11,642 bases of DNA. It comes from Planctomycetaceae bacterium (GTDB lineage Bacteria; Planctomycetota; Planctomycetia; Pirellulales; UBA1268). Both the position numbers and the translations under genes were made by a program. Below the pieces are notes generated by a model, which saw only the letters and a program-made list of their open reading frames with translations, made no database searches and was not told the origin of the DNA. This document shows positions 1 through 6,503 of the stretch, piece after piece. How positions within the stretch are numbered: position 1 is the first letter of the stretch; each line of letters starts with the position of its first letter. Location of the stretch: contig JAUWWJ010000019.1 of assembly GCA_030616935.1 (NCBI GenBank), forward strand, positions 1 to 11,642. Direction: 5' to 3'.

Positions 1-294
1 ATTGGCCAACCAGCGCCGTATGGTCCGGTTGGTGCACCCCAAGTTTCATACGCCCAAACACCAATGCCTGGCCCTGCTTCAACGTGGCAAGGTGCAACAC
101 CACCTCCCACAGGCTACCCACCACCTGCCGCCCCAACACAGCCGGTAGCGTCAGGAACCCAGCCACCTCCAGCAGCTGGTTCAACGTGGAATTGGTCGCA
201 GAGTCAACCACCAGCCGGAACCCCTGCAGCCACCGGACAGCCGCCGATTGCCCCATCGAACGGAGCCGCTGCACCGCCTGCCACGACGCAATAA
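1..294 (+). CDS. Pro/Gln-rich low-complexity protein, 5'-partial, ends at an in-frame TAA
   Basis: This frame is open from the first base of the window, so the gene begins upstream. The visible 97 residues are almost entirely Pro, Ala, Gln, Thr, Gly and Ser, with loose repeats such as PPPTGYPPP and GTQPPPAAGS and occasional Trp/Tyr (TWQG, TWNWS). No enzymatic domain, membrane helix or Cys motif is visible. Such segments are normally disordered linkers or tails of secreted or envelope-associated proteins. The frame stops at TAA 292-294, but the same amino-acid character carries on in the same frame to 510 (next entry). The stop therefore looks like a nonsense change (CAA to TAA would be a single base) or a sequencing error rather than the natural end. 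Function is unknown. The opposite-strand frames over this stretch are judged to be shadows. Confidence 0.6.
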   Translation: MGQPAPYGPVGAPQVSYAQTPMPGPASTWQGATPPPTGYPPPAAPTQPVASGTQPPPAAGSTWNWSQSQPPAGTPAATGQPPIAPSNGAAAPPATTQ

Positions 295-510
295 CCGCCC
301 ACTACATATAACCCAGGCTACGGGGCACCTCCGCCAACTGGCTACCAGCAACCCTCGGCAGGGCAGCCACAACCATGGACAGGACAATACCCCCAAGGCA
401 CCCCGCAAGCACCTCAACAGCAGACAACAAATGGAAGCTGGTGGCCCTTCTCTGACCCCAATGCCGTCCCACCAGCTCGTGCGACTCCAGCTGCTGTGCC
501 CAGGTACTAG
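295..510 (+). pseudogene. In-frame continuation of the Pro/Gln-rich frame past the TAA
   Basis: Reading on in the same frame after TAA 292-294 gives 71 more codons before TAG 508-510. Their composition matches the upstream part: the segment GAPPPTGYQQPSAGQ echoes the upstream GATPPPTGYPPP, and Gln/Pro/Thr-rich stretches follow. The end is less repetitive (SWWPFSDPN, then VPRY) and looks like a true C-terminus. No ATG, GTG or TTG start begins this segment in a way that would make it a separate gene. I read 1-510 as one ancestral or readthrough coding region broken by one stop codon. An assembly error or programmed readthrough cannot be excluded. Confidence 0.55.
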
Positions 511-750
511 TCCTCTGAGTTGACATCGCAGGCTTCTTTGGACTGACGCTAGCCATTGTCTCGATCTTTCGCCTCCCGAGACGCATAGCATTCATGCCTC
601 CGAAGCGTTCGTTTTATACGGCCAGTTTGGATGTTGCGAAGCTCAACTCACGTCCCGAAGCCGGTGACATCGCCAATCGTATCCGTTGGAACCGCGTGCG
701 CTGCTACCATAAGGGCCGCAGTGTTTTGAAACTCAACTTGAATTTTTCTG

Positions 751-2718
751 ATGTTCTGGAACTGGCAACCAATACTTCCACAGCGACTTCGTTCATCGAT
801 TAATGCATCGACCTACGCCATGGTTGATCGCATTGAAAGCCTTGAACCAAGCATGCGAGCTCTTGATGACACCAGACTGCGTCGACTCGGAAGGTCCCTC
901 TCCTATCGTGCGAGATCGGGCGAACCAACTGATGACCTGCTCATTGAAACCTTTGCAGCAACTCGTGAAGCCGGTCGCCGCACTCTTGGGATGCGACATT
1001 ACGACGTGCAACTTCTAGCTGGGATCGCACTCGTTAACGGATCGATTGTAGAAATGCAGACAGGTGAAGGAAAAACCCTTGTCGCTACACTGCCGCTGGT
1101 TCTTTATGCACTCGCTGGACGGGGTGCTCACCTTGCAACGGTAAATGATTATCTCGCGAAACGTGATGCCGAATGGATGGAGCCAATTTTTAACGCACTT
1201 GGGCTACGTGTTGGCATTGTTGAGTCTCAAATGGATTTTGATGCTCGTCGACAAGCATACGCAACAGATGTCACCTATGGCACTGCAAAAGAATTTGGAT
1301 TCGACTTCCTAAAAGACCGCCTGATGCAGCGAGAGTTGAAGGAAGGACGAGTGAACCTTGGGGCAACCCTCATGGGAGAAGCACGGTCCGGCGAATCGAA
1401 GCTTCTCCAACGCCCGTACTGGTTCGCCCTTGTGGATGAAGCAGACAATGTTTTGATAGACGAAGCCAGAACGCCGTTAATTATTTCTTCACCGGACGGA
1501 GAAATGGGAGAGCGTGAGCAACGAAAGGCGGCTCTATTCCAGTTCGCGTGCGAATTGGCGAGCGACATGGTTGCTGATCTTCACTATGAATATGACCCTC
1601 AGAAAAGATCGGCCGAGCTCCTCGGTGTTGGTCGCAGTGCTGTGCGAGCATCAAAACGGCCTCGATTCGTCGACTCAGTGAGCATGCTTGAGCTTTATGA
1701 CTCGGTCGAACTTGCCCTCCGGGCCAAGATTGCTTTTATTCGTGACCGGCACTACGTCGTGCGAGACAAACAGGATGAACCGGGCCAGGAAATCGTTATC
1801 ATCGATGAGTTTACTGGCCGTATTGCCGAAGGCAGGTCATGGCGAGATGGGCTCCATCAGGCTGTTGAGGCCAAAGAAGGGCTCGAAATAAAAACTGGGC
1901 GAGGTGGCCATGCAGCCAGAATAACCATTCAAGACCTTTTTGCGAGATGGCCCAATCTGGCTGGCATGACAGGGACGATCGCAACGAGTGCAAGTGAAAT
2001 CGGTCGCACCTACGATGTCGGAATTGCAATCGTTCCAACCAACAGACCAGCAATACGCCAACGCCTCAAGCCAAAGGTGTGTAAAAATTACGATGAAAAA
2101 TTGCGTGAGATTGTTGACGATATCAAGGATGTTCACGTGACGGGACGACCCATACTGATTGGTACACGCTCGATTGATAAATCAGAAGATCTTTCCAAAA
2201 TTCTGACATCCGAGGGCCTGCCTCACACTGTTCTGAATGCGCGAAACGTTGCCTCAGAAGCAGAGATAGTTGCCGCAGCAGGTGGTCGTGGCCAGATTAC
2301 CGTGTCAACGAATATGGCCGGACGCGGTACTGACATAAAGCTAGGAGATGGTGTTGAGGAGCTTGGTGGACTCCATGTCATCTGTACTGAACTTCACGAC
2401 TCTGCTCGAATTGACCGACAATTGGTTGGACGATGCGGCCGTCAAGGCGATCCCGGAACATGGCGGCAGTTCTTAGCTGTTGACGATGACATCCTGATTG
2501 AAGGGTATGGACCAAAACGTGCCAAACGAATAGGACGCCGCCTTGAGCGGCAACTCGATGGCCATCCTGAACGACTGCTGGCTTTCTTTCATCGCGCTCA
2601 ACAGCGGGTTGAGGCTCGACATCGACGGCAACGGAGAGCACTTGAATACATGGAACGACAGAAAGCTGAGTCGCACATTCAAATGAGCCAGGACCCATAT
2701 CTTGACGCCGCGAGCTAA
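751..2718 (+). CDS. secA: Short SecA-family preprotein translocase ATPase (accessory SecA paralogue)
   Basis: This 655-residue protein is clearly SecA-type. It has GMRHYDVQLLAG (80-91), Walker A TGEGKT (104-109), VNDYLAKRDA (131-140), DEAD box (229-232), LIDEARTPLIIS (235-246), IIDEFTGR (350-357), GLHQAVEAKEG (367-377), GMTGT (405-409), VPTNRP (428-433), STNMAGRGTDI (519-529) and GRCGRQGDPG (560-569). NBD1, the preprotein cross-linking domain (about 232-365) and NBD2 are therefore present. Canonical SecA is about 850-900 residues. This one ends soon after the first long scaffold helix, so the helical wing, two-helix finger and zinc-binding tail are absent. About 15 extra residues sit near 195-220, before the DEAD box. 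The expected role is a cytoplasmic ATP-driven motor in protein export, probably accessory to a full-length SecA elsewhere. ATG 751 has no Shine-Dalgarno site; ATG 820 is a possible shorter start but would remove part of the conserved N-terminal helix. Confidence 0.92.
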   Translation: MFWNWQPILPQRLRSSINASTYAMVDRIESLEPSMRALDDTRLRRLGRSLSYRARSGEPTDDLLIETFAATREAGRRTLGMRHYDVQLLAGIALVNGSIVEMQTGEGKTLVATLPLVLYALAGRGAHLATVNDYLAKRDAEWMEPIFNALGLRVGIVESQMDFDARRQAYATDVTYGTAKEFGFDFLKDRLMQRELKEGRVNLGATLMGEARSGESKLLQRPYWFALVDEADNVLIDEARTPLIISSPDGEMGEREQRKAALFQFACELASDMVADLHYEYDPQKRSAELLGVGRSAVRASKRPRFVDSVSMLELYDSVELALRAKIAFIRDRHYVVRDKQDEPGQEIVIIDEFTGRIAEGRSWRDGLHQAVEAKEGLEIKTGRGGHAARITIQDLFARWPNLAGMTGTIATSASEIGRTYDVGIAIVPTNRPAIRQRLKPKVCKNYDEKLREIVDDIKDVHVTGRPILIGTRSIDKSEDLSKILTSEGLPHTVLNARNVASEAEIVAAAGGRGQITVSTNMAGRGTDIKLGDGVEELGGLHVICTELHDSARIDRQLVGRCGRQGDPGTWRQFLAVDDDILIEGYGPKRAKRIGRRLERQLDGHPERLLAFFHRAQQRVEARHRRQRRALEYMERQKAESHIQMSQDPYLDAAS

Positions 2719-2874
2719 TTTTCCCGTCTCAAGGAGCCTCACTTATCCCCGGTTTCGTAAACAGCTCAACATCGGTAAGCTACGGCAGTTTGGGGAGCCG
2801 CAGTGCCCCCCTCGCCACAAAGTCCGGTTGACGGCTTGGGCACGCATTTGTGAATGTCTTGGCCTTCTCGATTC

Positions 2875-2878
2875 AGGA
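2875..2878 (+). promoter_or_regulatory. Ribosome binding site AGGA deciding the start of the TolC-like gene
   Basis: AGGA lies 7 bases before ATG 2886. The more upstream in-frame candidate, GTG 2850, has no comparable purine-rich site. This favours ATG 2886 as the true start and puts the hydrophobic signal segment at residues 25-38. Confidence 0.5.
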
Positions 2879-2885
2879 AAAACAT

Positions 2886-4277
2886 ATGGCTCAGAACACA
2901 CACAATTGGCTGGAAAATCCGCCCAATATTGAAATCTCTCACACGCGTCACGTCGCAGGACACTTCTTGTTTCTGGTTGTTGTGATGGTGATTGGTTCTC
3001 CGTCACCTTGCGTCTGGTCACAGGAGAATGTTTCGCCTCAAGAAAAACCTAACTCCACGAACCAAACGGTTACAGAAGAAGGCACTCCTGCGGCCCACGA
3101 TCTGAAAACACAGCCAACCACTCAGCCAACCACTCAGCCAACCACTCAGACCAACGAAAGCAGTACGAACTCTTCCTCTGGCACTCGTTTGGAGAAGATA
3201 CAGCCCACGGCTGAGCCCGTTACACCGCCACCTTCTTCAGGTGCTTCCTCAGCATCAGCACCAACTATGCAAAACACGGCCGCTGACGGCACCGTGTCGA
3301 TCGTTATTCAGCCGGACACTCAATCGCCCCCGCCCCCTGCCGAATTCACACGTCCACCAAACCCGATCGAGCCTCAGAATCCGTCAGTGGTGAGTTCTTC
3401 AGAAACTGGCACCTCTCCGGACAAGACTGCTGCGACACTGTTACTCGAGCGAATTCTCGAGCCGCTGGAGTTTAGCGAAGCCAACAATCGTATCAACCCA
3501 ACTCGCAGTGCAACGCTTTACGCAAGACCACTGCCACTCATCGAGGCACTTCAGCGGTCGGGAGATCGGAGCCGAAGACTCTGGATAACTCAAGCGTATT
3601 GGCAGGTGTCACGAGGGTATGCCAGTATTCGTTTTGCAACTGAGGCCCGAGAACGTCTTGAATTTATCGCACCCGGCAGTGACCCGCACGATCAGATGGT
3701 ACTCGACGTCGCAAGTGCGGCAGCAGAGGCAGACCTGGCAGACGCCCATGCTGAGTTGATTGCCGCACAGCAACAGCTCGTTGATCTCGTCAGGCTGCCT
3801 ATTGGTGAACCTGCACCGTGGCCGGTTGACCGTCCTCTTGCAGGATCCTATGAAACCCACTTTGCTGCAATTTTTGCGACTCGACCAGCAACAGGACGGA
3901 TTCGAGCAATTGATCGAATGCTTCCGAGTAAGCATGACGCAGTCGAGGCACGAGCAGTTGCAGTCGAGGCTGCAGAGTCTGCCATGAATCGTGCCGAATC
4001 TGACCATGCTCGTGGTAAACGTCCTATCGAGGCCGTCGTTGCAGCCCATCGAATGCTTCGCCTGCAGCAGCAAGAATTTGCGGAGTCGCTCGCAACATAC
4101 CATCTCGATATCGCAGAGTACGCGATGGCAGTTGCAGATACATCCGTTCCTGACGACCGTTATGTATCGATGCTCATTGGAACACCCATCCAATGGAAAC
4201 CACAACCTGCCTCAAACGTTATCCCCGCAACTGGACTCCAACCGATTGAGCAGGCAACAACACTCCCGCAGCCATGA
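2886..4277 (+). CDS. Exported protein with Pro/Thr-rich linker and TolC-like helical domain
   Basis: The protein has 463 residues from ATG 2886. A hydrophobic segment (HFLFLVVVMVIG, about 26-37) followed by CVWS-Q fits a signal peptide with cleavage near residue 45. Residues 46-180 are a disordered Pro/Thr/Gln/Ser region with a TTQP repeat (76-88). Residues 183-420 are helical. ITQAYWQVSRGYASIRFA (234-251), ADLADAHAELIAAQQQLVDL then an IGEP turn (282-309), RPATGRIRAIDR (333-344), and a final AESDHARGKRPIEAVVAAH (370-388) with YHLDIAEYAMAVA match by eye the coiled-coil pattern of TolC/outer-membrane efflux proteins, including the Y/H-x2-G-x5-V hairpin. The helical part, about 240 residues, is shorter than a full TolC core. 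The assignment is a fold-level inference. It follows the short secA by 167 bases on the same strand. Other possibilities are a periplasmic coiled-coil adaptor or an unrelated helical exported protein. Confidence 0.8.
   Translation: MAQNTHNWLENPPNIEISHTRHVAGHFLFLVVVMVIGSPSPCVWSQENVSPQEKPNSTNQTVTEEGTPAAHDLKTQPTTQPTTQPTTQTNESSTNSSSGTRLEKIQPTAEPVTPPPSSGASSASAPTMQNTAADGTVSIVIQPDTQSPPPPAEFTRPPNPIEPQNPSVVSSSETGTSPDKTAATLLLERILEPLEFSEANNRINPTRSATLYARPLPLIEALQRSGDRSRRLWITQAYWQVSRGYASIRFATEARERLEFIAPGSDPHDQMVLDVASAAAEADLADAHAELIAAQQQLVDLVRLPIGEPAPWPVDRPLAGSYETHFAAIFATRPATGRIRAIDRMLPSKHDAVEARAVAVEAAESAMNRAESDHARGKRPIEAVVAAHRMLRLQQQEFAESLATYHLDIAEYAMAVADTSVPDDRYVSMLIGTPIQWKPQPASNVIPATGLQPIEQATTLPQP
3111..3146 (+). 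repeat. Three perfect 12-bp tandem repeats in the exported protein linker
   Basis: The unit CAGCCAACCACT occurs three times back to back and a fourth, decayed unit starts with CAG at 3147. Each unit encodes Gln-Pro-Thr-Thr. Because 12 is a multiple of 3, changes in copy number keep the frame and only lengthen or shorten the linker. Confidence 0.95.
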
Positions 4278-4457
4278 CCCGACAGGTAGCTCACGCGATA
4301 CTGATTTGAGAATCCCATTGCCTTGCATCAGCAACTCTATTGGGCATCCAAACTGCAGGCTGTAAGAAGCGGGCTCTTTTTGACAACACGCATGCCTGGC
4401 GTCTCGAGAAAATGACATTCCCACGATCTATCTCCTAGAAAAATACACACGAAGAGC

Positions 4458-5513
4458 ATGCCTGCGACGCTTCCCCATCAATCCTCTGACACTCCAAAAC
4501 AGGCGAATGAACGTCTCACGATTGGCAACGTAGATGTTGATCCTCCAGTTTTGCAGGCTCCTATGGCTGGCTATACAAATTATGCCTTTCGGCAAGTTGT
4601 CAGAGAGTTTGGTGGTGCGGGACTTCTTGCAACAGAAATGATTGCAGCCCGCAGTGCCATTTGGCTTGAGACCAACAAAAGTGAACACCCAGATCGCCTC
4701 TGGGGCGTACGTGAGGAACCTCGACCGCTTGCCGTTCAGATGTGGGATAACGACGCCGCAAATTTAGCTCAAGTTGGCAAACGACTGGCACAAGACTTTC
4801 AGGTAAGCGTCATTGACCTGAACTTTGGCTGCCCTGTTCGTCAGGTCACGGAAAAAGCGCACAGTGGATCATGGTTGCTACGCGACCCCGAACGGGTTGG
4901 TGAAATTGTTCGCCGTGTTGTTGATGCCTGTGGAGACACGCCTGTGTCAGCAAAGATCCGTCTTGGGTGTTCCGAAAATTGTCAGACAGCGATTGAAGTT
5001 GCTCAGCGCATTGAAGAAGCGGGGGCAAGTTGTCTTACTGTTCACGGTCGCGTTGCGGCTCAATACTTCAAAGGCGAAGCAGACTGGGAAGCGATCCGTC
5101 AGGTGAAACAATGCGTCTCGCGCATGCCGGTGGTTGGCAACGGCGACATCACTTCTGCGGAGGAAGCCGTTTCCCGACTTAAGAACTATGGTGTCGACGG
5201 AGTCATGATCGCGCGGGAGTGCCTGGCGAAACCATGGATTTTTTCACAGATCGCTGCACTTCTGAGGGGAGAACCAAAACCACCTGACCCAACATCTGAC
5301 GAACAGGAGAATCTTGTCCTTCACCACTACGATCTTGTTTGCAGCCGGTTTGGTGTAGAACGAGGCACACTCCTCATGAGAAAATTCGCGTGCTCATACG
5401 CTCAAGGAATTCCTGGAGCACGAGACTTCCGAGGGCATGTCTCCCGAGTCACCACTCGGCCAGAATTTCTCGATGTTGTTCGTCGATATTTCCCAAAATG
5501 TATTACAGACTGA
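4458..5513 (+). CDS. dus: tRNA-dihydrouridine synthase (Dus family, DusB-like)
   Basis: This 351-residue flavoenzyme reduces specific uridines in the tRNA D-loop to dihydrouridine using FMN and NADPH. The TIM-barrel signatures appear in order: QAPMAGYTNYAFR (33-45), TEMIAA (59-64), IDLNFGCPVRQV (119-130) with C125 as the expected catalytic acid, SAKIRLG (164-170) with the phosphate-contacting Lys166, TVHGR (194-198), GNGDI (227-231), and the FMN phosphate loop GVDGVMIARECLAKPWIF (245-262). The usual C-terminal helical tRNA-binding domain follows (about 285-350). The length is normal for DusB-type enzymes (about 320-350), with about 20 extra polar residues before the first strand. The pattern is closest to DusB, but I cannot separate DusA, DusB and DusC specificity by eye. 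It sits alone between two spacers of 180 and 337 bases, so it is probably transcribed apart from both neighbours. No clear Shine-Dalgarno site precedes ATG 4458. Confidence 0.95.
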   Translation: MPATLPHQSSDTPKQANERLTIGNVDVDPPVLQAPMAGYTNYAFRQVVREFGGAGLLATEMIAARSAIWLETNKSEHPDRLWGVREEPRPLAVQMWDNDAANLAQVGKRLAQDFQVSVIDLNFGCPVRQVTEKAHSGSWLLRDPERVGEIVRRVVDACGDTPVSAKIRLGCSENCQTAIEVAQRIEEAGASCLTVHGRVAAQYFKGEADWEAIRQVKQCVSRMPVVGNGDITSAEEAVSRLKNYGVDGVMIARECLAKPWIFSQIAALLRGEPKPPDPTSDEQENLVLHHYDLVCSRFGVERGTLLMRKFACSYAQGIPGARDFRGHVSRVTTRPEFLDVVRRYFPKCITD

Positions 5514-5637
5514 AAACGCGTTGTTTGCACCGTCTAGAGGTCTTTCAGCACTACAGCTTGATCTCAGTGTCGAAATCATGGCCTGAATTCACGAGCACAA
5601 TGTCTCCCGGCATCCTCGATACCGTTGAAGGCAGACC

Positions 5638-5657
5638 GGACGGCCTCGTAACCGTCC
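5638..5657. repeat. Inverted repeat GGACGG...CCGTCC
   Basis: The two 6-base arms (5638-5643 and 5652-5657) are perfectly complementary around the 8-base loop CCTCGTAA. No T-run follows on either strand, so it is not a typical intrinsic terminator. It could be an RNA hairpin or chance. Confidence 0.45.
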
Positions 5658-5723
5658 CTGTGAGACCAACATTGAAGAAATTGGCGGCATGGGGGGTTTT
5701 CAGTAGATTTCCCCGCACATTCA

Positions 5724-5742
5724 GTTCCCGAACTGTCGGAAC
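5724..5742. promoter_or_regulatory. Imperfect inverted repeat at the -35 side of the nuoB promoter
   Basis: GTTCC (5724-5728) pairs with GGAAC (5738-5742), with a further GA/TC pair inside after a one-base bulge. It ends two bases before the TATAAT box and occupies the position where a -35 element would be expected; no good TTGACA match is present there. It could be an operator for a regulator of the Fe-S operon, but its sequence matches no site I recognise with confidence. Confidence 0.35.
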
Positions 5743-5744
5743 CC

Positions 5745-5750
5745 TATAAT
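5745..5750 (+). promoter_or_regulatory. Putative -10 box TATAAT of the nuoB-suf operon
   Basis: This is a perfect match to the sigma-70 -10 consensus, about 100 bases before the nuoB ATG. Transcription would start near 5757 and give a leader of about 94 bases. The -35 region is weak, which would suit a promoter that depends on an activator. A single hexamer match is limited evidence. Confidence 0.4.
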
Positions 5751-5759
5751 AACCGTATA

Positions 5760-5769
5760 GTAGTACTAC
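5760..5769. repeat. 10-bp perfect palindrome GTAGTACTAC
   Basis: The sequence equals its own reverse complement and lies at the expected transcription start just after the TATAAT box. It could be a repressor half-site pair or chance. Confidence 0.3.
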
Positions 5770-5770
5770 A

Positions 5771-5797
5771 GAGAGTTTGTACCGAAGGGTACATCTC
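5771..5797 (+). promoter_or_regulatory. Leader hairpin upstream of nuoB
   Basis: TGTACC (5778-5783) and GGTACA (5788-5793) form a perfect 6-bp stem closed by the tetraloop GAAG. An outer GAGA/TCTC stem (5771-5774 with 5794-5797) extends it after a three-base bulge on the 5' side. It lies in the inferred nuoB leader, 53 bases before the ATG. It is not followed by a U-tract, so a role in mRNA stability or protein binding is more likely than termination. Confidence 0.45.
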
Positions 5798-5836
5798 GTG
5801 CCGACATGTTTAGATGATCTGATTACAACATAGCAC

Positions 5837-5841
5837 TGGAG
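5837..5841 (+). promoter_or_regulatory. Ribosome binding site TGGAG of nuoB
   Basis: TGGAG lies 9 bases before ATG 5851 and supports that start, in contrast to several neighbouring genes with no such site. Confidence 0.5.
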
Positions 5842-5850
5842 TTTACCGGA

Positions 5851-6459
5851 ATGACACAGCCCTGGATCGAAGGCCGTTTTGAAGAAAATATGGTTTTGAC
5901 AACGGTCGAACAAGCTATCAATTGGGCTCGTCAATCCAGCATTTGGCCGATGACGTTTGGCCTGGCCTGCTGTGCAATTGAAATGATGGCGGCGGGTGCA
6001 AGCCGTTACGACATGGACCGCTTTGGTGCCGGTGCGTTCCGTGCCACGCCACGACAAGCCGACCTGATGGTTGTCGCTGGAACTGTGACTTACAAAATGG
6101 CGAGCAGAGTACGGCGTCTCTACAACATGATGCCCGATCCGAAATACGTTATCGCCATGGGTGCGTGCACCACAGGTGGTGGACCATACTTCAAGTGGGG
6201 CTATCACGTTGTGAAGGGAGTTGATCTTGTCGTTCCTGTCGACGTGTATGTTCCTGGCTGCCCACCACGTCCTGAAAGCCTGCTCGAAGGTCTGATGAGA
6301 ATTCAAGACAAGATTATGGGGCAGAAACTTGCAAAGAAGGCTGACGGTGCTGGAAAAATTGCTGATGAACTCCCAATACCGCATCACTCCGGTTACGTTG
6401 CCTCAGCCGTCAAAGATAATGGAGAACTTGTTTACGGCCATCAAAAGGTTAAGTCGTAG
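5851..6459 (+). CDS. nuoB: NADH-quinone oxidoreductase subunit B (NuoB), complex I N2 cluster subunit
   Basis: This 202-residue protein has the full NuoB signature. The tandem Cys40-Cys41 ([11 protein letters not shown]), Cys106 (GACTTGGGP) and Cys137 ([11 protein letters not shown]) are the four expected ligands of [4Fe-4S] cluster N2. N2 is the last cluster of complex I and passes electrons to quinone. [17 protein letters not shown] (58-74), AGTVTYKMA (76-84) and [18 protein letters not shown] are typical of the family. NuoB sits in the hydrophilic arm next to NuoD and NuoI. The core ends near residue 157 and a charged tail of about 45 residues follows. No nuoA lies upstream and no nuoC or nuoD downstream; the next gene, 44 bases on, is sufC. 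The gene is therefore separated from the usual nuo operon, or is a second copy. It may share the promoter at 5745 with the suf genes. Confidence 0.97.
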   Translation: MTQPWIEGRFEENMVLTTVEQAINWARQSSIWPMTFGLACCAIEMMAAGASRYDMDRFGAGAFRATPRQADLMVVAGTVTYKMASRVRRLYNMMPDPKYVIAMGACTTGGGPYFKWGYHVVKGVDLVVPVDVYVPGCPPRPESLLEGLMRIQDKIMGQKLAKKADGAGKIADELPIPHHSGYVASAVKDNGELVYGHQKVKS

Positions 6460-6503
6460 TTCTTTGTTACGGAAATTCGAAATAGAAAAGTCTGGTGAAT
6501 GGA

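Larger units (their letters stand above)
5514..5850 (+). other. 337-base spacer between dus and nuoB
   Basis: No gene here is convincing. The left half (about 5520-5745) is open in one forward frame and in one reverse frame, but neither has a supported start. It contains a perfect 6-bp inverted repeat with an 8-base loop at 5638-5657. The right third holds a TATAAT box (5745-5750), inverted repeats and a leader hairpin, and reads as the promoter and 5' leader of the nuoB-suf gene run. No U-tract terminator after dus is evident. Confidence 0.6.

Noticed and set aside
181..595. Two reverse-strand frames opposite the Pro/Gln-rich region
   Set aside because: Repetitive Pro/Gln codons on the forward strand lack reverse stops by composition; the reverse translations show no domain or credible start context.
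2828..2856. TTGACG as a -35 box before the TolC-like gene
   Set aside because: With a 17-base spacer the -10 position reads TGAATG, a poor match; no promoter can be claimed.
2850..2885. GTG 2850 as the start of the TolC-like gene
   Set aside because: It lacks a ribosome binding site, while ATG 2886 has AGGA at proper spacing and still leaves the complete signal segment.
3609..4205. Reverse-strand frame of 198 codons inside the TolC-like gene
   Set aside because: Its Cys-rich, motif-free translation is typical of a shadow of a coding strand.
4278..4457. Possible terminator in the spacer before dus (AAGAAGCGGGCTCTTTTT)
   Set aside because: The T-run is present but the preceding bases form only about a 3-bp stem, too weak for an intrinsic terminator.
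5551..6387. Long reverse-strand open frame (278 codons) across nuoB and the spacer
   Set aside because: Most of it is antisense to the clearly coding nuoB and no family resemblance is seen; only the end in the spacer is kept as a low-interest finding.
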